From Morinoia aosen (Eukaryota > Arthropoda > Malacostraca > Amphipoda > Talitridae): a DNA stretch of 64,000 bases. The notes under the pieces are model-generated. The model saw nothing but the letters and a program-made list of their open reading frames with translations. It did no database searches and was not told where the DNA came from. Positions 46,237 to 57,100 of this stretch are shown here, piece after piece. Location: NCBI GenBank assembly GCA_030386875.1, contig CM059578.1, positions 26,273,009-26,337,008 of the forward strand, written 5' to 3'. How positions within the stretch are numbered: the first letter of the stretch is position 1; each line of letters opens with the position of its first letter. The translations under genes were made by a program, and so were the position numbers.

Positions 46237-46429
46237 GCCAATTATTTGCGCTTGAATGTGAATGCCTTGAGTGATGTGAAATGAGCAGCAGGTATGTGCT
46301 TTATATTTTAAGTTGTATTCTACAGATGTTACCTAACTAAATTCGGTATTTGTAATCGGAACTTCGTAGCCTTTCATCACCGATTTAACGTGTTACTTTA
46401 ATATGCAGCTGAGATTTACTCCGCACTGT

Positions 46430-46548
46430 ATGAACATTAATGGCTCAAATTTAATGAACATTAATGGCTCAAATTTAATGAACATTAATGGCTCAAATTT
46501 AATGAACATTAATGGCTCAAATTAAATTAACATTAATGGTTCAAATTT
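46430..46548 (+). repeat. 24-base minisatellite, 5 copies
   Basis: Units of GAACATTAATGGCTCAAATT followed by TAAT. The last copy is mutated and opens into unique sequence. Confidence 0.93.
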
Positions 46549-46908
46549 ATATAATATTGGAAAGTTAGAGCCAAAAAAATCGACCTATTATTGTCTCTAA
46601 GAACATTATCATGCGTATAATCAGTTTCATTATGATTATTCTTTAAATTTCATGACTATTCAGGACTTTGCCCAATTTTTTCTTGTTATAAGCGTTCCAC
46701 AAATTTAATATTAGACTACGAATTTAATTTGAGTTTACTACAGAAGAATAACGCATCAATGTTTCGGCTGGTACAATGGTCAAAATAATAATCAACGAAA
46801 CATAAAAAATGCGTGAAGTGTTAGTGACGTAAATCCTACCTTACATTTAGCACTCCGAGACTACTAACAGTAATGGCCTAGTGATATTCTCAGCGAATAT
46901 TTTTATCA
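46549..46908. other. Non-genic sequence
   Basis: AT-rich; nothing recognised. Confidence 0.5.
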
Positions 46909-46912
46909 TTAA

Positions 46913-47125
46913 CACTTTGACTGCGGCAGGTAAAACTGAAGTTTAACATTCAACTCAAATTGGAAGTCGATTGTAGTAGGCAATGGTAAAAATAATAAAC
47001 ATTAACTGGATTGTTTTCATTTTGTTTTGATTAAGTATAAGAAAATTGAGCTGGTGACTTCTGGTCGGTGAGATGCATTATGAATATCCCTTCCGTGACC
47101 GGTGGCTCACGTCACAGTCAAAGTG
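46913..47125 (+). mobile_element. TTAA-type MITE, family 1
   Basis: TTAA at 46909-46912 is followed by CACTTTGACTGCGGCAGG and the body (AAACTGAAGTTTAACATTC; AATAAACATTAACTGG; AAGAAAATTGAGCTGGTGAC; GTGACCGGTGGCTCACGTC). It ends CACAGTCAAAGTG, the inverse of the left terminus with one change. The right flank TGAT is a mutated TTAA. 213 bases, non-coding. The ends with TTAA are what piggyBac-type transposases use. Confidence 0.78.
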
Positions 47126-47129
47126 TGAT

Positions 47130-47464
47130 TCGCCGTAAAATTTGTTCCACTTTAATCAAACAAGACGGTGCGGCCGCTTGCTTGACTAACAAATACAAAT
47201 ATGATCATAAAACGATGCACGCTTTTCTACTATCCATCTTGTTAGCAGTACAGGAATTGCAGACTACAGAAAAACGCTAAAATTCAGAAATCAGCACTTC
47301 CTCCTGCGTGACGTCTCCTGCTTTTGTCGTGTTGGCAGAGCCGATGAGGTAATTACACACCGGGTGTTCCTGATGTTAGTAACATTTACGCAATAACAGA
47401 TGTATTAGATGACTTCACATGTTTTACTTGAGTCTGACTCGAGTGTCTTCCTGTTGCACCATGC
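47130..47464. other. Non-genic sequence
   Basis: Nothing recognised between the MITE and the next array. Confidence 0.5.
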
Positions 47465-47975
47465 TGACACTGGGAGCACTAACAGTGTTGCACTGACACT
47501 GTATTACACTGACACCAACAGTGTTGCACTGACACTAACCGTGTTACAATTTTAACCGTGTTAACAGTGCTGCACTGACGCTATCAGTGCTGCACTGACA
47601 CCAACAGTGTTGTACTGACACCGTGTTACACTAAAATTAACAGTGTTGCACTGACACCGTGTTACACTGACACTAACAGTGTTGCACTGACACCGTGTTA
47701 CACTGACACTAACAGTGTGCACTGACACCGTGTTACACTGACACTAACAGTGTTGCACTGACACCGTGTTACATTGATACTAAGAGTGTTGCAGTGACAC
47801 CGTGTTACACTGACATTAACAGTGTTGCACTTACACCGTGTTACACTGACACTAACAGTGTTGCGCTACCACCGTGTTACACTGACATTAACAGTGTTGC
47901 ACTGACACCATGTTACACTGACACTAACAGTGTTGTACTGACACCGTGTTACACTGACACTAACAGTGTTGTACT
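47465..47975 (+). repeat. 36-base minisatellite, about 14 copies
   Basis: Units contain GTGTTGCACTGACACC and GTGTTACACTGACACTAACA; the two halves are similar, so the unit probably arose as a dimer of an ~18-base repeat. The left end is irregular and the right part regular. A plus frame is open in the right part only because of the period. Confidence 0.94.
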
Positions 47976-47979
47976 GATA

Positions 47980-49429
47980 AAAAGGAGAGAACAGAATCCG
48001 AGACATTCGTGCGATGCATCGATCACTCAAGCGTCAGTGTTCATCCACTAGACAGAAAAAGAAAAGGAAGAAATTTAAGGGTGCCTCACAATACACCCAA
48101 AACGAACACTCATCACAAATTTTTCGGTTATTGATTGCGTTATCATTAATGAAGCCCCCAATAGCCTGATTATTACCATCTTCTGCTGGTACATTATGAT
48201 TTTTCGGAAAGAAAAAAGAAATAACGCAACGTCAGAAATTTCGCCTAATGCTCTGTTGGAAGTCAATAGCTTTGTCAACATGCTGATACACTGTCAAATT
48301 TTCCGATATTCAGTTGCTGAATACAGTGTTTCAGGCATAAATTAGTATCACTAAGATAGTTTGGCCTCCCTAGCTCATGTGGAAAAAACTGCCAGTGAAG
48401 CACACTTGAAAGTTTGAAAGTCACTGCCCTAAAGTTCACTGACGAGGTTAGACACTGGGAAGATACTACCTTTAGTAAAGCTGATGAGAGTTATTGTACA
48501 CGTTTCTAGTTGGGTTGTGTCTTTATGCTTTTCGATTTGAAATAGGTTACCTTTAACGTTTCCTTTTGAGATAATGCTTTGCATTCATTTATAATCCAAT
48601 TCTCCAAAAAAACACTTCGATTTTCACATAAAAATATTCAGTGCACTGTGTTCCCAGGCCTTCGATCATGTTTATGAAGAAGTATTTCAACTTCTGGTTT
48701 GATTGCTGGAGTATACTTCACCTAAAATAACGTGTTTATCTTGAAATGTTTCGAATTTCTACTGTAAACGAACATTTTTTTTTAACATGGAAGCTTCAAA
48801 AAGCTTCCATGATAGTAACTCGACTTACACGTGAATTTTTTCTGGCTCAAACTTTTGCTATGAGTTTCTCGGTAGCGAAGTAAGGCACATTAAAATTCGT
48901 CTTAAGTTATAGAAGTGCACAGAGCGGCGAAGAAGTTGTGCAGGGAATGCTTGGTAAACACGAGGGTATCCGTAAAACTTCATGGTTTTTAGCATAGCAG
49001 AAGATCTTTCAGAAGAACTTCAAGTGTTGAAATATTCAAGATGGAATTTTCTAAGATAACCTGCGTTCTATGTAAGTTAATTTGGAGTTATTAATTACAG
49101 AATTGAAAGCACGCTGCAATTTACACTAATAGGAAGAATAGCATATTGTCATGCCCCTGCTAGCTACAAAGTGAGCACTAATTTAACAGAAAGAAGCCAA
49201 AGATCTTTTGTTGCTAGACGTACCTCAACGAGGTGGAAAAATACAAATGAGACAGATGAGGGCATCGAGGATATTGAGGTCGATTCCTCGGGCCACCAGC
49301 CTTCAAAGAGGGAAAAACGCCGAAAGGAAAAACAAAGCTCATCTCACGACAAATGTAATCCCGTAACACCAAGCTGCAACGAATTTATTTCGTTCTGCAC
49401 TGCGAAGCTGCGAAGAAACTAGAGTTGCC
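47980..49429. other. Non-genic sequence with one strong hairpin
   Basis: At 48786-48811 the arms CATGGAAGCTT and AAGCTTCCATG flank the loop CAAA, an 11-base perfect stem. A plus frame at 49171-49422 begins with GTG, is Ser/Arg/Lys/Glu-rich and looks mildly coding (NETDEGIEDIEVDSSGHQPS), but I find no reliable splice signals or domain. Nothing else seen. Confidence 0.4.
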
Positions 49430-49915
49430 ACTGAGCGGCGGAAGTTACCACCTTAGGAGCGAGAGCTACAACTGAAGATTTATACGAAGACTAAGAGAGT
49501 TGTCGTTACTTCTAAGGGATTTAGGGTTACTTATATGAGAGCTCGGATTAACACTTGGACTAAGAGAGCTCTGGTTGTTTCTTAGGGGTCTAAGGTTACT
49601 TTTACGAAAGCTAAAATTAACACTAAGACTAAAAGAGTTATGGTTACTACTGACGGATTTAGGGTTACTTTATAAGGGAGCTAGTATTAACACTACGACT
49701 GAGTGTTACGGTTACTGATGAGGGAGTTAGGGTTACTTGTAAGAGATCTAGAATTAACATTAAAACTAAGAGAGTTGCGGCTACCACTGAGGGATCTAGG
49801 TTTACCCCAAACAGCTGAGGTTACTACTCTTGGAGTTGGGATGTGTAGGAACAAAGGAGTACATTTATCATTTACAGTGGTAGAGTTATAACTGAAGGGG
49901 CTTGAATCACCAAGG
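49430..49915 (+). repeat. Degenerate repeat with TTAGGGTTACT-like motifs
   Basis: Units of variable length carry GGATTTAGGGTTACT, AGGGAGCTAG and AATTAACACTAAGACTAAGA-like blocks, about seven diverged copies. Although TTAGGG occurs, the spacing is long and irregular, so this is an interstitial minisatellite and not telomeric DNA. Confidence 0.7.
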
Positions 49916-50519
49916 AGGAAACTAAGGTTACCCAATGGGAGCTCAAGTTTTCACGGGTGACAGCATATTCCTCAAAGTGCAATGACGAGGGTGGTAGTGT
50001 AGTCCTTAGTGTAAAGAATACGCTTGTTTCCAGATGTTTAAATTTCGCGTAAAAAAGGACTCAACTCTCGTGAAACACAATTTTTGAGCACTTTCTCGTG
50101 CTGAATTATCACGAAGAAGCCTATGCTGATGTACAAAAGTTTGGCAATTGAGCAGCGGAACACTATTATCAAAGTACTAGTCTCGTAATTTAAGTGGAAA
50201 GCTAGGAAAAAGTGTTAAAAGAACTCGTACTTTTTTCTTGTTAAGGGAAAGTTTAATTCTGCCAGTTCCTATTTTAAAACATGGTTAATTTACCTGAGAA
50301 ATAAGAGCTAGTACTAAAAACAAAGTTTTATTTAACTCTGCGGTAGTCTTTGTTGCGTTTTGTCCTCCGCATTTTGTTGAAGTGTTGATGTTTTGGTAAG
50401 ATTATTATTGATATAATTTACCTATAATTTACTTTGTTTGAATCATTATAAATTAATATCTTTCAACTACATGTCATTCAAAATATTCATCTGTGATTGG
50501 TGATAAATTCTGGACCAGC
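49916..50519. other. Non-genic sequence
   Basis: Nothing recognised. Confidence 0.5.
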
Positions 50520-50650
50520 AGTTGACTTTACGTACTTTACGTGTTTATACTTTCCGTATTTTACGTATTATTACTTTAGATAAAATACGTATTATTACTT
50601 TAGATAAATTACGTAGTATTACTTTAGATAAAATACGTATGAACACTTCA
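50520..50650 (+). repeat. 24-base AT-rich repeat, about 4 copies
   Basis: Units contain ATTACTTTAGATAAAATACG, preceded by shorter TTTACGTA-type repeats. Confidence 0.8.
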
Positions 50651-51190
50651 CATATTATTACACGGCATGAGTCAACCTCAACTTCTCTTCCCGTGCTAAC
50701 CACGCAGTGCTAATATCGGATCGGCAAATTTGGCATAGCTAATGCGCAGAAACTAAAAAAAAGGAGAGGAATAGAATATGTATCGTAAATGGTTCGATTG
50801 GCTCGTAGCTAACTGCCCCGGGCCATTAACCACAAGGCAGTTACCCAAATTAGTTGTGCAGTTTGTGCCTAATTTACCTCGGTATAAAATCTACTCAACA
50901 CCTTATCCGTATCACGTTTGGGCGCATGGGAACTGTCTCAACCTGAATCGTGTATCATTAATGCTAAAATTTTACCACGCTAAGTGAAAGCGAGTGGCGC
51001 ACATTATTGAGGATTGCGAGTAACTTTTTGGATTGCCATATTTTTACCAAGTAGGACACGCCGATTATACCACCCTATACCCCTGTAGTTCCACATTTAT
51101 CAGAGCAGTACTCGGCCTCTGTCTGTCCTTAACTCAGTAAGAGTTAAGGATTGTTGAAACTAGAAGCAGGCCCAGTATAACTTTTAGGTT
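50651..51190. other. Non-genic sequence with a hairpin
   Basis: At 51126-51150 the arms TCCTTAACTC and GAGTTAAGGA flank the loop AGTAA. The ORF at 50778-50987 is featureless. Confidence 0.45.
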
Positions 51191-51194
51191 CAGA

Positions 51195-51425
51195 GATGAG
51201 GTCAAAAACAGAGTTTTAGCTGTTAGGACACCATGGCAATTTGATTCAATAGGTTTGAAACTGAGTCGTAGCCGTTAGGACACCATCTTAATCTGATTCA
51301 ATATGTTTGTATCAGTTATCAGTTAAAATTCAATATGTTTGAATTTTAAGCGTGCATACGATGGATAGCACCTGATTTAATAGATTTGAGGCCGAGTCCT
51401 AGCTGTTAGGACACCATGGGAATTC
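51195..51425 (+). repeat. About 58-base diverged repeat, 3-4 copies
   Basis: Copies share TAGCTGTTAGGACACCATGG, TGATTCAATAGGTTTGA and CTGAGTCGTAGC-like blocks, separated by unequal intervals. Probably an old tandem array. Confidence 0.7.
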
Positions 51426-52497
51426 AAGTAGAATTTTTCAGGGCCCTGATCAGCGCGGTGACGACATTCCACCTCCCCCTGCCGCCAGCGAGAATCCGCC
51501 TCTGAGCTCCGCTGCCAACTGCAGAAGCGTTGCCAACCTCTCTGACAGCTCGCCAAATTATGCAGCCACTTGCGTTGCAGTGCTTCCAATTCAAATGCTC
51601 CTCGAGCTTCTTGAAGCTCGTGGAAAAGAGGCATGGCTCATTTGTAGACGAGCGTAAAGACGCAGTTGCTGTGTAGATTATTTAGGGGGCAACTCGCATA
51701 ACTCTTTCAAGGTTGATAGGAATTCCTGCCTTGAAATGGAGTTTATGGTATATTTGGACTACTAACCTGTTGATTTTCGACAGCCATGGAGATGTTGACT
51801 TTGCTTTCACCCTGTGCTTTGCATAATTTTACGATTTGAGTTAGGTTGTTTTAAATAGTATTGCTATAGGGGGTTTTAACCTATTTTTTTCGATGGATAT
51901 TGTAGTACAGCTTATTTCAATAGTATAAAACCAATGTTTTTAATAGCAATACCACTATTTATTACACTAATGTTTAATAATCTCAAGGTTTTTGACACAT
52001 CAATTCTCACATTTTCTGTATTTATGATGTGTACTTACTTAATTTTATTAAATTTTACTTCTGTTAAATTTATTGATATCAATTTGATTACCAGCATAAC
52101 CAACCAAATTTCTTCAATCAGGACATATCCTCACTTCCTCCCACTCTGAGCAGTAGTCAGAATAAACTTAGTGAGAGTTTTTTTTTAATTGCACGTCATT
52201 CACGTACGATTTCTGCGTACGAAAAAAGCGTCAAGGCGAGAATGCAAAAAAAGAATCACTCCTGCAACACATTTGTGAAACGTTACATATTCATTCCTGC
52301 TAAATAAGAAGTTAATGAGAAATTACCGTCGAAATGTAAAAACAAAAAATTAGAAACAGATGTGCGACACAGAAGAACCCATCACAAACTCCTACGTCCA
52401 GCATCGCTTGCTGTGAGTGCGTAAAATATCCCCAGGAAGTCACCATTGTAGGTCCAGGAACGATGTCCTCCAGCGCATCCTCTAGACATGAACGTTT
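51426..52497. other. Unassigned; GC-richer open minus frame at 51377-51634
   Basis: On the minus strand an ATG frame of 85 codons (MPLFHELQEARGAFELEALQ at its start) sits in sequence clearly less AT-rich than its surroundings. It may be an exon or a transposon relic, but there is no recognisable domain and its right half overlaps the repeat at 51195-51425. The rest is AT-rich, with nothing recognised up to the LINE. Confidence 0.3.
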
Positions 52498-53877
52498 ATG
52501 AATAAAAAATGTTTTTGCTTAGTACCAATATTTCGTTTTCGATTAGGTAAAACAAACGACCCTCGAGTTATACGATATTGTCTTATAGAAACTTTATTTT
52601 TAAACGGAACTAAAATAATTTCAGACCTTCAACAAATGCGATGCTTGATTCAAAGAGGAAAATCTTTCCTCTACGACAAACAATACGGTTTTCGTTCTAA
52701 GAAATCTACGACACAAGCGGTATTAAATCATTTGCAATACCTTTATTCTAATATAGATGAAGGAAAGCTTGTTTTCTCCGTATTTCTTGACTTTCGAAAA
52801 GCATTCGATTGTGTGGACCACAACGTATTACTCTCGAAACTACACTGTTATGGCATTCGAGGGGCTGCCCATGATTGGTTCAGATCATACTTAGCAAATC
52901 GGAAACAATACGTTGTCATTGACGACGCAGAATCAGACCCACAGACAATTAGCCATGGAGTTCCACAAGGATCTGTCCTTGGGCCTCTCCTATTTCTAAT
53001 TTTTATCAATGATATCATTAAATCTACATCATTCTTCAAATTCATACTCTTTGCCGATGACAGTACCCTTTCTGCGGTCCTTCCAGACCAAAATCCCGCT
53101 AGGATGGCGGAGCGTATAAATAATGAACTTCATAAGGTTTCATTGTGGCTTAAAGCTAATAAAATGAGCCTTAATATCGATAAAACAAAATATATTACAT
53201 TCTCATACAAGAAAAATATATCTCTCCCACGCATTCAAATTGGCGAAGGTGAAATCGAAGAAACCCACTCAAGTAAATTCCTGGGCATCATAATAGACAA
53301 ACATCTAACCTTTAAAGAGCACATCGCTCATATTAGTTCTAAATTATCAAAATCTATCGGAATCCTAAATAAAGTTAAAAATTTCCTGCCTGAAACAGCC
53401 TTACAAATGCTCTACCGAACGCTCATTTCACCATACTTGCAATACGGAATAGAAGCATGGTACGGAACTGATAAAAATAAAACCAACAAAATTTTTACCC
53501 TGCAAAAAAGAGCCATAAGAGCGGTAAAGAATCTAGAATATAATGCTCACACAAATGACTCATTCAAAAATTTACGAATACTTAAGCTCTCGGATCTCTA
53601 CAAAATCTCCATTTGCAATTTCATTTACAAAACATTAACAAATGATGGCGACAATAGCCTAAAAGAACTATTAACTGCGCAAACTGGTCATCACGACCAT
53701 TTAACCCGAAATAGAAGTAAATTCATGCTTCCTTATTACTCAAAGGCTCGGTCACAACACAGTATCCTCTTCGTTGGAACTAAAACTTGGAACTCAATAC
53801 CTGCGGAGATCCGTGAAAGTAATTCTTATAAGGTATTCAAAAATAATCTTGAGTCTCACTTCCTATCAGATTACTAG
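52498..53877 (+). CDS. Reverse transcriptase of a non-LTR retrotransposon
   Basis: 459 residues. RT similarity is clear from about residue 58: YDKQYGFRSKKST (59-71), the motif A block VFLDFRKAFDCVDH (95-108) with catalytic Asp98, HGVPQGSVLGPLLF (153-166), FADD (185-188) with the catalytic Asp pair, and the thumb-side SKFLGIIID. The C-terminus carries the W-N-S-I-P-A-E-I-R motif (431-439) typical of CR1/L2/jockey-like ORF2 ends. The ATG at 52498 is only the first Met in the open frame; residues 1-57 do not align well with the usual RT start, so the natural protein began further upstream with an endonuclease that is missing here. In an intact element RT copies the RNA at the nicked target. The frame has no stops or frameshifts, yet without endonuclease it is not autonomous. 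The clade is from memory of the motifs. Confidence 0.92.
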   Translation: MNKKCFCLVPIFRFRLGKTNDPRVIRYCLIETLFLNGTKIISDLQQMRCLIQRGKSFLYDKQYGFRSKKSTTQAVLNHLQYLYSNIDEGKLVFSVFLDFRKAFDCVDHNVLLSKLHCYGIRGAAHDWFRSYLANRKQYVVIDDAESDPQTISHGVPQGSVLGPLLFLIFINDIIKSTSFFKFILFADDSTLSAVLPDQNPARMAERINNELHKVSLWLKANKMSLNIDKTKYITFSYKKNISLPRIQIGEGEIEETHSSKFLGIIIDKHLTFKEHIAHISSKLSKSIGILNKVKNFLPETALQMLYRTLISPYLQYGIEAWYGTDKNKTNKIFTLQKRAIRAVKNLEYNAHTNDSFKNLRILKLSDLYKISICNFIYKTLTNDGDNSLKELLTAQTGHHDHLTRNRSKFMLPYYSKARSQHSILFVGTKTWNSIPAEIRESNSYKVFKNNLESHFLSDY

Positions 53878-54277
53878 TCGTGTAAGATCACAGAGTCAAA
53901 CCTTGTCACCTACATAACTGGTCCTAATAATGTAATTCGCCGTGGTTAATTTCGCCGATCTTCAGTCTGTTCATGAATCGTTTGTCGACTATACTGTTAA
54001 ATCAAGTCCATATGAACTATATTGTGAAATGAAGTGTCTAATTTCGAGTTAATTATCTCATTGATCAGTCTAATGCGTCTCTAGTTTAAGTGAATTAGGT
54101 TAAACATTATTGTACTCCTAAGACTAACCTTGATGGTAGGATGCCCTAGAAGTCACTGAACTTATTCGGGCCCACAGGTAGCTATACTCAAATTTGACCA
54201 TTGTACTAGACTTAAGAAACATTTTATCTCTGTATCACATGTGGTAAATAAATTGTTTAAATTGTTTAAATTGTTAA
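52498..54277 (+). mobile_element. 5'-truncated non-LTR retrotransposon (CR1/L2/Daphne-type)
   Basis: A reverse transcriptase ORF is followed by a ~400-base 3' UTR that ends in a TTTAAATTG microsatellite tail (54249-54276), as in LINE groups that end in short repeats rather than poly(A). The upstream endonuclease and first ORF are absent: sequence 5' of about 52520 is not LINE-like, so the element is 5'-truncated. Its last ~215 bases, from TGATCAG at 54063, occur twice more in the window. The intact ORF suggests recent insertion. The target-site duplication could not be resolved because of the repeat tail. Confidence 0.88.
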
Positions 54278-54737
54278 AAAGTTACGAATAACTGGGATTG
54301 ATTTTCATCCATCTGAGCTGAAGTTTACATAAGAAGAGCTCGAGGATCAACTGTTGCTTCACTATGTCTATTTTGAGCCGTTTATTGATGCCAAAAAGTC
54401 TCTGATAGATCAAATAATAATGTGGCACAACTGAAATAATTGGCGTATAATATTCACAATCACGGTGCTTGTTAGTGTTACCCTTCATTAGCTCATTCGT
54501 CAAACGTGCTCACGAAACAGTAGAGAGATACCAGTAAAATGCCAGTACTCTCTCTACCAGTAGTACGTAGAATGCGTAAAAATATTTGCGCTTGCAATTT
54601 AAATTCCTACTACGTAGCTTCGATGCCTATTTTAAGACAGAAGCCGAGCAGATCAACAAACACTGTCTTGGCGCGTACAGAGCTACTCTTTTTGTGAGAG
54701 GCAGTGGTGTGTGCAGGCAGAAGGAAGGCCCGCGTAC
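54278..54737. other. Non-genic sequence
   Basis: Nothing recognised between the LINE tail and the next array. Confidence 0.5.
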
Positions 54738-55060
54738 AGGTGGTGACTCTGACTCACCTCAACTATACATGAAGCTGAATGTTTCACCAAGTCATTCGTG
54801 GGGTGACTCTGACTCACCTCAACTATACATGAAGCTGTATGTTTCACCAAGCCACCCGTGGGGTGACTCTGACTCACCTCAACTATACATGAAGCTGTAT
54901 GTTTTATCAAGCCATTCGTAGTCCTCAAATGCACATGAAACTGTATGTTTTACCATACCATTCGCAGTCATCAACCATATATGAAACTGTATGTTTTACC
55001 ATACCATTCGCAGTCCTCAACCATGCATGAAACTGTATGTTTTACCAAGTCATTCGCAGT
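54738..55060 (+). repeat. 60-base repeat x3 followed by ~46-base derivative x3
   Basis: The first three units contain GGTGACTCTGACTCACCTCA, ACTATACATGAAGCTGTATG and TTTCACCAAG. The next three keep CATGAAACTGTATGTTTTACC but lost the GACTCACC part. This is a tandem array whose unit was shortened and then re-amplified. GGTGA and TCACC form an inverted pair in the long unit. Confidence 0.9.
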
Positions 55061-56066
55061 TCTGTGCCAGATCTAACAACCACACGTCATGTCTACTTAA
55101 AGATAACTTAGAAATATGAAATACGAAAGACGTTGCGGTTACAACACGAAAATTTCTTTAATTGTATCAGTGAAATCTATGCATACAAAAATAATCTAAT
55201 ATGTTTTTAATACAACAAAGAAATTTCTCTCCATTTTTCAGCAGATTGATATGCAAGTGAGCTAATTCATTTATAATACGACATAAGGATTTGCCTAAAT
55301 TGTGTCTCCGGCTGAAAATGTACTGAAAACGTCAAGTAAATTCTTGCGTTTATCATTTATTGTCGCACTGAAATTAGAGGTCAGATAAATTTTCGTTTCA
55401 GCATACCTTTCAAAAAGTTGGGTTCCTGTTTATTCTTAAACTGGAATTTAGAAAAGACATAGCTAGTTCAACAATCGTAAGACCAATGGGCAAATACAAT
55501 TGAAAATCATGCTAGCGGTATGACTTCAATCTAATACCATGAATTTCGACCACGTATCAGGTTGAGATATCTTTTCGATTCATTGCTTTAGGCATTCCGA
55601 AGAAACAAAACAATTAAAAATAAAGTTGACAGTTTAAATACCAGAACGACATTGTTATCGCCTCAAAATTATGTTTACGTTTAGTGTACTTCAGTACGAT
55701 TTATTGATTCTCTTCATTAGTGTCATAAGCAAAATCTCTCCAGATGATCTACGTTTCTTTGCTCACGTTTAAATCGATACATCTCCCAATTGAAAATGAT
55801 TATGGTGTATAAAACGTATGAAAAAGTATTTGGACCGAATAAAAATTTCATTTTAATGCATGTATTGAAGACACATAACCACGGGGCATGCACAAAATAC
55901 AGGATTACATCACCAAACATAATTGGGGAACAAAAATGAAATGTTCATCGCGCTGATGGAAATCCTATGCAAAATGAGATCACATGCAGTGAAGTAGTTT
56001 TTGGGGCTGTGGAAAAAATTCTGTCTAAAATCTAGTAGCAGCATTTCCAATGGCAATTACACCCCA
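55061..56066. other. Non-genic sequence
   Basis: AT-rich; no gene recognised. Confidence 0.5.
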
Positions 56067-56171
56067 GTCTCACTTTTTCGCCATAGCATGCATGTTCTTC
56101 ACCGCCTAAGCAATTTAATTACTGGGGCGGCGAAAAACATGCATGCAGGAGGCGAAAAAGGTTGACTGAGA
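56067..56171. mobile_element. Foldback segment, possible MITE
   Basis: Two ~43-base arms, containing TTTTTCGCC, GCATGCATGTT and CCGCC on the left and the inverse on the right, face each other around a ~20-base AT-rich centre. The outer parts (CAGTCTCAC left, TTGACTGAGA right) are diverged. No target duplication was found. It may be a small palindromic MITE. Confidence 0.5.
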
Positions 56172-56864
56172 TGACTTAAGCAGTTCGTGTAATTTTTTTA
56201 GAAATCCTGGCAAGATTTTAATGTTCGTTCAGCCTGTTCTTTTTTGGTAAACACTTTCAATTCAGTGAAGATGGTCGGTCGTCTAGTGTGAATCTGACTT
56301 TTGAGTTATATTCATAAAATTACCATTGGATTTAAATCTGGTTTTTGACTTACCCATGCTAGCTTCTTAATATATTTCTTTTGGAACCATTTCTGAATGA
56401 CCTTCGCGGTATGTTTAGAATCATTATCTTGTTGAAACTGCCGTTCAAACCTCCTAGTAACTTATCAGACTTACGCAGATTATCTTCTTATGAGAAGATA
56501 ATCATACTTATCTTAACTTAACCTATAACTATCCAAAACTTAGTCATAATATCAACCATAGACATAATTCCATTTCTGAACATAATGCATATTAAAAAAT
56601 TTCTTCATACATAAATGATTCAAAACCAACTATGTGTAGCCCAATCTATCCTAATCTAATGCACCTTCTCATTATCAGCCCTATTTTAACCTTAAAATAT
56701 AAGTGCAATGCAAAACCCGAATAGGCTGAAACCATGGGCGATTAGAAAGACTTTTCTTTGTTTGCTATATGTTAATTCCAGCAAGGATTTCAAGTCATAT
56801 TCAGCTCGGTGCGCCTGATCGCAGCCAGTAATCTTAATCCTTAAAATTTTGGTATCATCGATAC
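56172..56864. other. Non-genic sequence with a perfect hairpin
   Basis: At 56478-56503 the arms GATTATCTTCT and AGAAGATAATC flank TATG. No gene recognised. Confidence 0.5.
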
Positions 56865-57100
56865 CCGTAACGGGAGGTGAGGAAAATCAAGACAATTATA
56901 TTCGTGGTGAACACAATAGTAACCGTAATGTATTTCATATAATATGAAACAGGAGATAAAGAAAATCATGAAAATTATAATCGTGATGAAGCCAAGAGTC
57001 ACCATAAAGTGTTCCGTAAAATACGAAACGGGAGGTCAGGAAAATCATGACAATTATATTTGTGGGAACACAAATGTAAATATAACGTATTTCATGGAAT
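56865..57100 (+). repeat. About 84-base repeat, 3 diverged copies
   Basis: Copies share ACGGGAGGT(G/C)AGGAAAATC, ATGACAATTATATTCGTG-like and GTAATGTATTTCAT-like blocks. Divergence is moderate. Confidence 0.8.

Noticed and set aside
49171-49422. Small plus-strand gene
   Set aside because: Begins with GTG rather than ATG, and no reliable acceptor, donor or domain was found. Noted as mildly coding-like only.
49430-49915. Telomeric DNA
   Set aside because: TTAGGG motifs are far apart and embedded in a longer diverged unit.
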